Of a stretch of 64,000 nt of DNA, positions 17,210 through 25,018 are shown piece by piece. How positions within the stretch are numbered: position 1 is the stretch's first letter; the number at the start of each line of letters is the position of its first letter. This DNA is from a virus. The translations under genes were made by a program, and so were the position numbers. The stretch is from positions 1 to 64,000 of IMG/VR virus record IMGVR_UViG_3300005099_000100. One strand, given 5' to 3'. The notes below the pieces were generated by a model. That model was not told the DNA's origin, searched no databases, and worked only from the letters and a program-made list of their open reading frames with translations.

Positions 17210-17787
17210 ACCTTATTACCATTTCTGATATTTATACTATTACAGGTATGGACAATGATGTTTTAGCGTCATTGATCCCTTATGCAGAGGCTCAAGCGGA
17301 AGCTATGCTAGGTTTCTTAAAAAAAGAAACTAAAACTTATGAGGATTACGTTTACGAGGATACTTATATTATTCAGCTACCTCTTAAGCCGGTTAATGAG
17401 GTGAGTTCTATAACATATCAAACCTCCGCTACAAGTGACGGACAATCTATTACTGATTTTAGAGTTGTTAAAGAAAAAGGACTTGTTATTAGTGACACTA
17501 AGATTCCCGAAGACTCAACTTTTACAGTTACATATTCGATAGGATGGGACCAGTCTGACGTTCCCAATCTTGTGAAAATGTTGTTAGTTATATTAGTAGT
17601 AGATCATTATTTTTCATTGTACCCAGATACTACTAATTCATCTCAAATTGTAATTAGTGAAAAAATAGGAGATTATGCAGTAAAGTATGCAAATTTAGAG
17701 AAAACTTCTTTTAGAACTTTTCAGGATTGGGCTAATTATTTAGGTGAACTAATACTTAATGGAAGTAATTTAGGAAATATAGCATGA
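17206..17787 (+). CDS. Head-tail connector (gp6-like adaptor)
   Basis: 193 residues. ITISDIYTITGMDNDVLASLIPYAEAQAEAML is the N-terminal helical pair typical of gp6/YqbG-type adaptors; YIIQLPLKPVNEVSSITYQ and TVTYSIGWDQSDVPNLVKMLLVILVVDHYF follow in the usual order. This protein sits under the portal ring. Its place as first gene of the connector-tail run supports the call. Confidence 0.75.
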   Translation: MNLITISDIYTITGMDNDVLASLIPYAEAQAEAMLGFLKKETKTYEDYVYEDTYIIQLPLKPVNEVSSITYQTSATSDGQSITDFRVVKEKGLVISDTKIPEDSTFTVTYSIGWDQSDVPNLVKMLLVILVVDHYFSLYPDTTNSSQIVISEKIGDYAVKYANLEKTSFRTFQDWANYLGELILNGSNLGNIA

Positions 17788-18110
17788 GTTTAACTAACTT
17801 ACTTAACAAGACTGCCGCAGTTTATAGAAAATCTACCTTATCTATAAACGAATTTGGTGAGAGACAAACTACCTTAAGTACTGTAGTCTCAAATTTAAAA
17901 GTAGCTTTACAACCTTTAAAAGAAGAACTAAGTCATTCATATGAAGGACATACTTATGTAATTCGCGACGTAGTTTATTGCTCTTATAGGGAAGATATAT
18001 TACCAGGCGATATTATAGAAATAAACAATAAAAAATATTTTATTATTAGTGTTGAAAATGATGGAGGTAGAAATCACCATCTAAGAATGTTAATAGTACA
18101 ACATGATTAA
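17784..18110 (+). CDS. Head closure / stopper protein
   Basis: 108 residues, all-beta. TAAVYRKSTLSINEFGERQTT at the start, LKVALQPL, and REDILPGDIIEINNKKYFIISVEN near the end match the small SPP1 gp16-type stopper family (phage head-tail joining protein). Position directly after the adaptor and before the gp10-like protein is the canonical order. Confidence 0.75.
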   Translation: MSLTNLLNKTAAVYRKSTLSINEFGERQTTLSTVVSNLKVALQPLKEELSHSYEGHTYVIRDVVYCSYREDILPGDIIEINNKKYFIISVENDGGRNHHLRMLIVQHD

Positions 18111-18573
18111 AATAGAACTAAACTCTAAAAAACTAGATAGATTTATACGTAAGTTTAACCGCTTGGAAACTTTACCGCGTCGACTACGGTCTGATATGTA
18201 CAGACTAGGTGAAGGGTGCTATAAGTATATAAAGAGTATTATACCCGTATCAAAATTACATAAACCTCACTTACGTAACAACTTTATTATTAAAGTATAC
18301 AGAAGCGCTCCTCTTAGTGTGACTTTAAAAATATCGCCCAAACCTGAGTTTACATATGCTATATTTTTAGCTCTAGGAGTTGATATTCCTACTAGATTTC
18401 CCCGAAGGGCTAAAGCTTTAAGATTTATTGGATATCACGACAAAAAAGTTGTATTTGCTCGTAGAGCTAAGGGTTTTACATTTAGTCATGTAAAATATGT
18501 TTCTAAAGGAGAACATTGGCTTAAAAAGAATTTTAAATCGTATATAGATACTACTTTAAGGAGATACTTATGA
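18103..18573 (+). CDS. HK97 gp10-like tail completion protein
   Basis: 156 residues, basic. The opening KLDRFIRKFNRLETLPRRLRSDM and the later SIIPVSK, HLRNNF and a C-terminal WLKKNFKSYI helix follow the gp10 family pattern (neck or tail completion). The internal FPRRAKALRFIGYHDKKVVFARRAK stretch is typical of the central beta region. It fits between stopper and tail terminator. Confidence 0.65.
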   Translation: MIKIELNSKKLDRFIRKFNRLETLPRRLRSDMYRLGEGCYKYIKSIIPVSKLHKPHLRNNFIIKVYRSAPLSVTLKISPKPEFTYAIFLALGVDIPTRFPRRAKALRFIGYHDKKVVFARRAKGFTFSHVKYVSKGEHWLKKNFKSYIDTTLRRYL

Positions 18574-18992
18574 ATATTACTAGTACTATTATTAATATTC
18601 TTAGAAATGACACTAGCATTCAATCTTTTTTAGGTGCTACAAGTAGTACTGATTGCCCAGTTTTTACTTCTTTTAATAATGATAGTTCTGTAAATAAGCA
18701 AATAAACATTACATTAGAGTACGGTGAAACCATTCCTTTTGATAGTTCTGGTAAAACTCATGACGGTACCGTACGTATATTTGTAGTAGTTAAAGATAAT
18801 GTAGATGAGCCAATAAAGACTATTAATAATATAGCTAAACGTATTTTAGAACTCATTGATATAAAAGCTCTTACTTCCCCTGAGGGTACTATTTATTGGG
18901 TACAAAAAAAAGATAGTGATTTTACTCATTATGAAGCTCTTCGTTTATATGAGTTAATGTTAACTTTTAGGTTCGTTATAACAGAAAATTAA
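18570..18992 (+). CDS. Tail terminator protein
   Basis: 140 residues, alpha/beta: an N-terminal helix (STIINILRNDTSIQSFLG), a strand VRIFVVVKDN, helix INNIAKRILELID and a final strand LYELMLTFRFVI. This is the fold order of SPP1 gp17/lambda U-type tail terminators. Last gene before the tail tube, as expected. Confidence 0.65.
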   Translation: MNITSTIINILRNDTSIQSFLGATSSTDCPVFTSFNNDSSVNKQINITLEYGETIPFDSSGKTHDGTVRIFVVVKDNVDEPIKTINNIAKRILELIDIKALTSPEGTIYWVQKKDSDFTHYEALRLYELMLTFRFVITEN

Positions 18993-19006
18993 GTGGTTAA
19001 ATAAAT

Positions 19007-19019
19007 GTTTTCAATATAA
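19007..19019 (+). promoter_or_regulatory. Copy 4 of conserved GTTTTCAATATAA motif (tail tube promoter candidate)
   Basis: Exact copy in the 69-base gap before the tail tube gene, leaving a 42-base leader with its own SD (AAGGAGGTG). This is the copy whose spacing best fits a promoter: a start about 6-8 bases downstream would give a normal leader. The tube is expected to be expressed at high level. Confidence 0.6.
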
Positions 19020-19061
19020 GGGCGTTAGAGTTAGCTTAAATATAATTAAGGAGGTGTTATA

Positions 19062-19436
19062 ATGAAGTTCTCTGTAGGGAGAATTAAACTAGGTTCCGAT
19101 ATTATTGCTAAATGTACGGGTATTACCGTGCGTTTTGATGGTAACCCTGTAGATTTATATGCTGGAGGATATAAAGATCCTCATGAAATTGAGATAGGTA
19201 ATAGAGCGACTACTATTACTGTTGAGTATGCGGAATGGTCTAATAGTATAGATCCCGATACAGTATTACCTAATACATATGTTGATGTAGAACTATTAGC
19301 ATCTGCTGCTGATTCTAACAGAGGTATTAGCGGAGTTACATTATCTAGATGTAAAGCGGTATCTTGGGAAGTTGCGTCTACTCAGGATGGTTTTGTAACT
19401 TATAGATTAGAATTAAGGAAAGCACTTAGTTCATAA
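19062..19436 (+). CDS. Tail tube protein
   Basis: 124 residues, beta-rich. It begins FSVGRIKLG and ends with RGISGVTLSRCKAVSWEV, a STQDGFVTYRLELRK strand. A tube-like monomer of this size fits a small siphophage tube. The gene has its own leader and promoter-like motif and is followed by the two chaperone genes and the tape measure, the classical order. The same fold pattern recurs in the protein at 29631-30398. Confidence 0.75.
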   Translation: MKFSVGRIKLGSDIIAKCTGITVRFDGNPVDLYAGGYKDPHEIEIGNRATTITVEYAEWSNSIDPDTVLPNTYVDVELLASAADSNRGISGVTLSRCKAVSWEVASTQDGFVTYRLELRKALSS

Positions 19437-19468
19437 TATAACTATTTAGTAGAAGGAGGTTTAAAAAC

Positions 19469-19789
19469 ATGGAAGAACGTGTAATACAGTCTGCAATACT
19501 CAAAGTTAAATTATTAAATGGGTCGTTTATATCGATAAGACCTCTCACCTTAGCTGAACGTAAGAAGTGTCTTGAAATTTTACCTCAAGCTTTTGATAGT
19601 AACCCTGATAAATTCGCTGAACAATACATTGAAGCTCAAGAGTCTATTCTACATTTTATAATTTCTAGAACTAATCCTAACTTCTCGAAAGAAGATGTTA
19701 ATAAACTGCTGGATGGTAGTCTTATCGAACAAATAGTTAAATTTGCTCTAAAAGACCCGTTTAGTGAAATTCTAGGTTTTTCTGGATAA
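19469..19789 (+). CDS. Tail assembly chaperone (G-like)
   Basis: 106 residues. SAILKVKLLNGSFISIRPLTLAERKKCLEIL at the start and a helical remainder, a pattern common to the small tail assembly chaperones (lambda G-like). SD AGAAGGAGGTTTAAAAAC before ATG. The stop overlaps the next start (TAATG). Position between tube and tape measure supports the call. Confidence 0.7.
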   Translation: MEERVIQSAILKVKLLNGSFISIRPLTLAERKKCLEILPQAFDSNPDKFAEQYIEAQESILHFIISRTNPNFSKEDVNKLLDGSLIEQIVKFALKDPFSEILGFSG

Positions 19790-20118
19790 TGAATTTAAAA
19801 GAAGTATTTAAACAATTTATAGAATCTGAAAAGAAGTTCAATTTTTTTGTTGTAGATTTACTAGCTAGTGAGTATGGATGGCCTATTGAATATATAGAGA
19901 ACCTTACTTTACCCGAAATAGCAGGGTTAATTATAGCTATCAGGGAAAGAAAAGATTTAAGGGATATGCTCGATCAAATAAATGTAGCTAAGGGTTTTAG
20001 TGGTCAAATTTCTTCTAATCTTAAACCTAAAGTAGAACAGTCTAAAGAGGATGAGCGTAAAAATTTAGAGACACTAGCGAAGATGCTTAAGTTAAAAGTA
20101 CGGAGGATAGATGGGTAG
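19789..20118 (+). CDS. Second tail assembly chaperone (T-like)
   Basis: 109 residues, helical, with ASEYGWPIEYIENLTLPEIAGLIIAIRERK, typical of the second chaperone ORF of siphophages (SPP1/SPbeta type). It is read in the -1 frame relative to the first ORF and is joined through TAATG, so coupled re-initiation is likely. I saw no canonical slippery heptamer for a frameshift fusion. Confidence 0.65.
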   Translation: MNLKEVFKQFIESEKKFNFFVVDLLASEYGWPIEYIENLTLPEIAGLIIAIRERKDLRDMLDQINVAKGFSGQISSNLKPKVEQSKEDERKNLETLAKMLKLKVRRIDG

Positions 20119-22558
20119 AGAAGAGATTCAACTAACTTTTAGTTTTGTGAGATATAGTCAAGCTAAATATAGATTAAAGCAGCTCCAGAAAATGCTTAAG
20201 ACTATGACTAAAGTATCGTTTAGACCTGTTTTAATAGGGCTTGGGTGGATTATAAATAGAACGTCTAAAATTGCAAAAACTTATAAACGATTAGGTACAA
20301 CTATGGCTAGATCTTTCAGGTCCGCAGTTTTTAGGACCATGTCTTATTCTATATTAAATTTTCTCACTATGCCTTTTAAACAAGCGACTCAGGCTATCCG
20401 AGAAAATTACCAAGTAAGCTTGATGTTAGGTAGATCTGCAGCCATATTATCTCAAGAGGGGGGTAATATGGCTAAAACTTATGACAACTTAATTAACTTA
20501 ATTACTAACACTAAAAATACAACTTATCTTCTTACAAAAGGTTTAGCGGATACTTCATTTACTTTAGCTATCGCAGGTGTTAGAGGTAAAAAATTTTCTG
20601 AGGTTTTAGGAATTATAGATAAAATGGCTGCTATTACTGGGTCTGATGCGAAAAGTATTTCACTTGATTTTATTCGACTGACTAATGCTTTTCAGATAAG
20701 TGGCGCTGAAATGAGTAAAGCTGCAGATATATTGATCAAAGGTATTTCTAACGCAGTTATAATGTTACCTGATTTATTAAACGCAGTTAAGATGTTAGGT
20801 CCTACTTGGGTTATGGCTTTTGGACCAGGTATTAAATCTTTAAAAGAATTTACAGCCGCAGTAATGGCTTTAGGTGATGTAGGTCTTCGTGGAGGTCAAG
20901 GTGCGCGATATTTAAACCGTTTTATTTTAGGATTAATAGCACCATCCCAAAAGACAGCTGCTATAATGAGAGCTATGGGTTTTAATGTTTATGAGGCTAC
21001 TGGAAATTCTAAGTCTTTTGGTAATGCCTTAGATAAAGTAGCTACTGATGTAGGAAAACTACAGCTTAAACTTGATGAACTTACTAAAAAGCAAGCTGAG
21101 TATGTAGCTATGGGTAAATCCAATGTAGCAATAAATCAAAGAATATCAGCTATACAAGATGAGATGGCTAAAAAAACCAAAGCTTTAGAAGTGTTATATA
21201 CTAGGTTTGTTCATGCTGGAGGTAAGTTAAAACCTATACATCAAATTTTAAACGACTTTGCGGATGCGTTAGCTAATAATAATGATCGGGCTTTAGAGAT
21301 GTTTCAGTTATTTAAAAGACTATTTCAATTAAGGGGTTTAAGAGCTACTGCTTTAATTAAAGACATAAGAGCATATAACGAATCTAGACGCGAAATTAAT
21401 AGATTTTCAGGTGCTTTATCCAGACTAGTTGAAAATACTAAGGAAACGTGGTCGTTTACAGTTAGAGAAGCGCAGGCGTCGTCCTCTAAACTTAAGCTTA
21501 TACTTACTGAAATGATAGGTGCTCCTATACTTAAAGCTATTAACAAGGCTATGAACGATAATGTAATTACTCCTATAGTAGAGGCATTTAAGCGTAATGA
21601 CTATTGGCAGTCTATTAGAAATATACTTAAAGATAAATTTAAAAAAGTTTTTTCTGATTTAGGTACATCTTTTAAAGATTTATTTTTACTACTGGTTGCT
21701 CCTGAACAAATGGTTAAACCTCTTAAGCGAGGCACTCAAGAATGGAAAGACGCGATTAAAATAGCTAATCTAAAAATAGTTGAAGCTTTTCGCCCTTTAT
21801 TTTCTATAATAGGAAATATATTTCGTAAAATAGGTAGATTAGCAGGCGAAGGTTTTATGGCTACATTTGAAGAGGCAATAGCAGTTACACCGTTATTGGG
21901 ACGTTTTACTGAGTTAGGTAGAAGAATAAGACACGCTATGAAAATCCACGAGTTAGTTACACGTAATATACAAGTGGCAGGTGGTATTATTGGTACTAGA
22001 TACAGAATTCCTTATAAAACCGCGCAAAAAGTAGCGTGGCAACAGATGAAGTTAGCTATCCAAGGTAAACCTACTACTTTACCTCAAGATATAGTAGATG
22101 AAATAAGAAAACTTAATGTAACTTTATCAGGTAATATAGCTTCTATGCGTAGTAATATAGCTTCTATGCGTAATATATCTATTAGAAGAGAAGACATTTC
22201 TTTACGTAGATTATATGAAACCTTATTAGCACCTATAACAACAACAAAAGTAAGAAAACCTGAGGGAGCAAGAGCTTACATTGTATTACATAATGTCAAA
22301 CCCACTGATTTTTATACTAGTACTAATATATATAAAGAACATTTTGAAGCTATAAAAAATGCAGTAAGCTCACAGGCTAATACATTACAGGAAGCTACTT
22401 TAAGTTTAAAACAACTAACTAATTATTCTAGTAAATTAGAAAGTTTAATGGAACAACTAGCTAATGCAGTTGCTAATTCTGATAAAACATCTATCAAACG
22501 TATTGAGAGAGAAATTAATCGCATTAAACAGTTACAAAGCACTAAAGGAGCGTTTTAA
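20111..22558 (+). CDS. Tail tape measure protein
   Basis: 815 residues. About 95-290 matches the TP901-type tape measure core: EGGNMAKTYDNLINLI, LTKGLADTSFTLAIAGVRGK, FIRLTNAFQISGAEMSKAADIL and LGDVGLRGGQGARYLNRFI. Flanking parts are helical and basic, with one coiled-coil stretch at about 310-365. The length predicts a fairly short tail. It overlaps the preceding chaperone by 8 bases and has SD CGGAGGATAG. A 21-base tandem duplication near its end is listed separately. Confidence 0.85.
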   Translation: MGREEIQLTFSFVRYSQAKYRLKQLQKMLKTMTKVSFRPVLIGLGWIINRTSKIAKTYKRLGTTMARSFRSAVFRTMSYSILNFLTMPFKQATQAIRENYQVSLMLGRSAAILSQEGGNMAKTYDNLINLITNTKNTTYLLTKGLADTSFTLAIAGVRGKKFSEVLGIIDKMAAITGSDAKSISLDFIRLTNAFQISGAEMSKAADILIKGISNAVIMLPDLLNAVKMLGPTWVMAFGPGIKSLKEFTAAVMALGDVGLRGGQGARYLNRFILGLIAPSQKTAAIMRAMGFNVYEATGNSKSFGNALDKVATDVGKLQLKLDELTKKQAEYVAMGKSNVAINQRISAIQDEMAKKTKALEVLYTRFVHAGGKLKPIHQILNDFADALANNNDRALEMFQLFKRLFQLRGLRATALIKDIRAYNESRREINRFSGALSRLVENTKETWSFTVREAQASSSKLKLILTEMIGAPILKAINKAMNDNVITPIVEAFKRNDYWQSIRNILKDKFKKVFSDLGTSFKDLFLLLVAPEQMVKPLKRGTQEWKDAIKIANLKIVEAFRPLFSIIGNIFRKIGRLAGEGFMATFEEAIAVTPLLGRFTELGRRIRHAMKIHELVTRNIQVAGGIIGTRYRIPYKTAQKVAWQQMKLAIQGKPTTLPQDIVDEIRKLNVTLSGNIASMRSNIASMRNISIRREDISLRRLYETLLAPITTTKVRKPEGARAYIVLHNVKPTDFYTSTNIYKEHFEAIKNAVSSQANTLQEATLSLKQLTNYSSKLESLMEQLANAVANSDKTSIKRIEREINRIKQLQSTKGAF
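22131..22172 (+). repeat. Perfect 21-bp tandem duplication in the tape measure gene
   Basis: The 21-base unit beginning GTAATATAGCTTCTATG is present twice back to back (22131-22151 and 22152-22172), coding for repeated SNIASMR-like heptads. Being a multiple of three it keeps the frame. It looks like a recent slippage event that lengthened the protein by seven residues. Confidence 0.9.
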
Positions 22559-22569
22559 GGAGGTAATTT

Positions 22570-23502
22570 ATGCCTAACCCTAACTTACAAATGTTTAGAT
22601 CGGACACATTAGTAGAAATAGGAACCGAAACAAACCCCATAGATTTTGGCTTTTGTAAAGCAGGGGAGACTACTACTCTTCCTTATGATATTTTATTATA
22701 TAATGATAAAGACGGTTCTCTTAACTCTGACTTAGCTAAAGATATTGAGATAGAGTTATTACGTTTGTTTTTAACTCAAGTAGAGACTAGTAACGGTTTG
22801 CCCTCTCAACAGTTTACTGTTAATTATCATCCTGTAGTAGAAGATGAAATATTTGAAATAGATGTTGCGGGAAAAAAGTGGAGAAAAGTTGACTCTTTTA
22901 CTGGTTTAAGTGAAGATGATGAAGTTTATACATTTGATTTTACTACCGGTTTATTAACCTTTGGTAATGGAGTAGAAGGTAAGATTCCTCCTATAGGATC
23001 TGAAATTAAAATAATTTATACCCCAGATTTAAACACTTACGGTAAACTTGTTTATGAAGAGCAATGGTTAAGTGTGAAATCTTCAGGAGTTGTATCTCAT
23101 GAGTTACATGTTACTTTAGAAGAGAGTGTAAAAGAAGATAATAATACCATTCAAGTACTAAATTATCCCCAAGTTACTGAAGTTATAGGTGTATGGGACA
23201 ACCCATCTAAAACAGGTACTAATTATTTTACAGGAGGATCATTTGATTCTAACACAGGTAGAGTATTTTTAGGTACTTCATTTTCAGGAAGTACTCCTTA
23301 TGTAGAGTATAAATATAAAATACAAGATGATAATGAAGTAGGTTTTACCTCTCTAGGTAATGGGGAAAAACACAACTTTGTAAATCCTATTCCTTCTCAG
23401 AATGCTAAAAAGTTACAACTATCAGTAACGGTCCCTTCTACCGCAAGTACTGAAGGAGGAGCTTACATAAAAGTTATTCTTAGAATTTACTATAATTTTT
23501 AG
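22570..23502 (+). CDS. Tail/baseplate structural protein
   Basis: 310 residues. Two halves: the first has FCKAGETTTLPYDILLYND, a phage tail Ig-like pattern; the centre has FDFTTGLLTFGNGVEGKIPPIGSEIKIIY, a motif found in baseplate and distal tail proteins; the end is a beta-sandwich (LQLSVTVPSTAST). A strong SD AAGGAGG overlaps the tape measure stop. It follows the tape measure directly, where distal tail proteins normally lie, but I cannot assign an exact part. Confidence 0.6.
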   Translation: MPNPNLQMFRSDTLVEIGTETNPIDFGFCKAGETTTLPYDILLYNDKDGSLNSDLAKDIEIELLRLFLTQVETSNGLPSQQFTVNYHPVVEDEIFEIDVAGKKWRKVDSFTGLSEDDEVYTFDFTTGLLTFGNGVEGKIPPIGSEIKIIYTPDLNTYGKLVYEEQWLSVKSSGVVSHELHVTLEESVKEDNNTIQVLNYPQVTEVIGVWDNPSKTGTNYFTGGSFDSNTGRVFLGTSFSGSTPYVEYKYKIQDDNEVGFTSLGNGEKHNFVNPIPSQNAKKLQLSVTVPSTASTEGGAYIKVILRIYYNF

Positions 23503-23517
23503 AAAGGAGGTGATTAA

Positions 23518-23997
23518 ATGAGTGCAACTTTTCAATGGTCTGAGAGTAACGGAGTTAGTGAAACAGTAACTGATGGTATATCTAATTTGAACTTTGGGAG
23601 TGTAGATTCTCCTAATTTAAGCCCATCGAGTTATCCGATTGTAGCAGGTCAAAATTCGTTTGAGAAATTTATCAGAGCTAAGTTTAGTGGATCTTTTACA
23701 GAAATATCTAATATGAAGTTTTGGAAATCCTCAGGGGACTATAAAACAGGTGAAGTTATTAAAGCAGCTGCTAATGTATCATATTCGACACCTACTAGTA
23801 GTACATCAATTATCGCTACGTCAGATATACCTACTTCTGAAGGTTCTGCGTTATCAATACAAGCTTCAGACGGTAATAGTAAAATCACATCTCCCGGATA
23901 TACAAAATATATATGTTTACAGTTACAAACTACAGCTAGTACTCCTGCAGGGTCGCTTAATACTAAAACATTTACGTTTCAATATGATGAGATTTAA
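23518..23997 (+). CDS. Virion structural protein (beta-rich)
   Basis: 159 residues, Ser/Thr-rich beta sequence starting FQWSESNGVSETVTDGISNLNFGS and containing FEKFIRAKFSGSFTEISNMKFW. It resembles the Ig-like half of the preceding protein (shared 'natural frame, fixed gap' pattern). SD AAAGGAGGTGATTAA. Probably a second baseplate or tail decoration protein. No family name assigned. Confidence 0.55.
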   Translation: MSATFQWSESNGVSETVTDGISNLNFGSVDSPNLSPSSYPIVAGQNSFEKFIRAKFSGSFTEISNMKFWKSSGDYKTGEVIKAAANVSYSTPTSSTSIIATSDIPTSEGSALSIQASDGNSKITSPGYTKYICLQLQTTASTPAGSLNTKTFTFQYDEI

Positions 23998-24041
23998 AGT
24001 AGAAGGAGTAGTCAATACAATGAAAAGGAGGTTCCAATACA

Positions 24042-24482
24042 ATGGATATAGAAATAAAAAGACCCAAGTTAAAACTAACGTGGCATGCTTATTTTAATGA
24101 TAATACTCATATTGATCAGTATAATGTTGTTACAAATACTGAGAATCCTTTTCAAACAGTTCTAGATAAATTTGATAAACTTGTATTATTTGAATTAACC
24201 CACCTATATAAACCTCTAACTATTAAAGTAGATGTTTTAAATGGAAACATTTTAATAAATAATTCTACTTTCATTTTAAATAAGTATCCTAAGCATAATA
24301 TTCGTCTTATATATTTCAGACGTAATAAAGTAGATATAGATGTAAAAGGTGAAGCATTTAATCATAGAGTGTTTTATTTTATAGGATATCAATATAATAC
24401 CGCTAAAGGAGAAAATAGGAAAGTTATATTAGTAGTAGATCAAGAAGGTAACATGTCAATAGGAGATGATCATGACTTTTAA
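24042..24482 (+). CDS. Unknown tail-region protein
   Basis: 146 residues, mostly beta strands alternating with charged turns. It opens with DIEIKRPKLKLTW, then VVTNTENPFQTVLDKFDKLVLFEL, a stretch seen in small tail accessory proteins. No catalytic motif. SD AAAGGAGGTTCC about eight bases before the ATG. It overlaps the start region of the next gene. Confidence 0.5.
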   Translation: MDIEIKRPKLKLTWHAYFNDNTHIDQYNVVTNTENPFQTVLDKFDKLVLFELTHLYKPLTIKVDVLNGNILINNSTFILNKYPKHNIRLIYFRRNKVDIDVKGEAFNHRVFYFIGYQYNTAKGENRKVILVVDQEGNMSIGDDHDF

Positions 24483-24666
24483 AGATTACATAAAATTTAG
24501 GTTAAGTAGTGCTAGTTTTAAAGACATGGACTCAAAAAAGGATATACTTAACGATATCTATAAAGAGTTAGAGAGTAAAGGTATGCACCATTCTGAAATT
24601 TTTACTCTTATCAATGAAGTGATTATAGAAAAACTTCTAAAATTAAAACAAGATTTATTAAAATGA
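24472..24666 (+). CDS. Small helical protein
   Basis: 64 residues, all-helical with FKDYIKFRL and two further amphipathic helices. An ATG six bases upstream is possible, but AGGAG lies at a better distance from the ATG at 24472. Unknown function; in a run of four very short genes before the tail hub. Confidence 0.5.
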   Translation: MTFKDYIKFRLSSASFKDMDSKKDILNDIYKELESKGMHHSEIFTLINEVIIEKLLKLKQDLLK

Positions 24667-24872
24667 AAGGCATATTAAAGTTTAATTTACCAGAAGAAGA
24701 GAACGAATTTAAACTAGCTTTAAGAGCTTCCGATTATTTTTCTTTGCTTTTTGGTTTAGACCAAGAGTTAAGGGGTTTTCAAAAATATGGGCATAACTTT
24801 AAAAGTATAGATGAATTAATAGACTATATAAGAAAAAGAATTTCAGAAGTAGAAATATACGATATAGAATAA
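24663..24872 (+). CDS. Small unknown protein
   Basis: 69 residues. FNLPEEENEFKLALRASDYFSLLFGLDQELRGF followed by an acidic helix resembles the small proteins found widely in phages as 'FNLPEE' ORFs. The stop overlaps the next start (TAATG). Function unknown. Confidence 0.6.
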   Translation: MKGILKFNLPEEENEFKLALRASDYFSLLFGLDQELRGFQKYGHNFKSIDELIDYIRKRISEVEIYDIE

Positions 24873-25018
24873 TGAACGATTTAGAGTTAATTAGAAAAAT
24901 CAGGAAAATATGGCGAATTAATCCTAAAACTAGGGTTAAACCTAAAAAGAGATTTTATAACCGAGCAAAGGAAAAAGAAAGTTTAAGAAAAGAGTTAAAG
25001 AGAGAGTTATATGGCTGA
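24872..25018 (+). CDS. Very small basic protein (48 aa)
   Basis: 48 residues: IRKIWRINPKTRVKPKKRF and a basic coiled end. It starts on TAATG after the previous gene and overlaps the hub gene by 8 bases. Small basic ORFs of this RINPxTRVKxxKK type are common in phages; they may be nucleic-acid-binding. Real by position, coupling and composition, function unknown. Confidence 0.6.
   Translation: MNDLELIRKIRKIWRINPKTRVKPKKRFYNRAKEKESLRKELKRELYG

Noticed and set aside
19760-19800. A -1 frameshift fusing the two tail assembly chaperones
   Set aside because: The second ORF is in the -1 frame, but the overlap contains only GGTTTTTC, which is no canonical slippery heptamer, and a TAATG coupling is present. 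Re-initiation is simpler.
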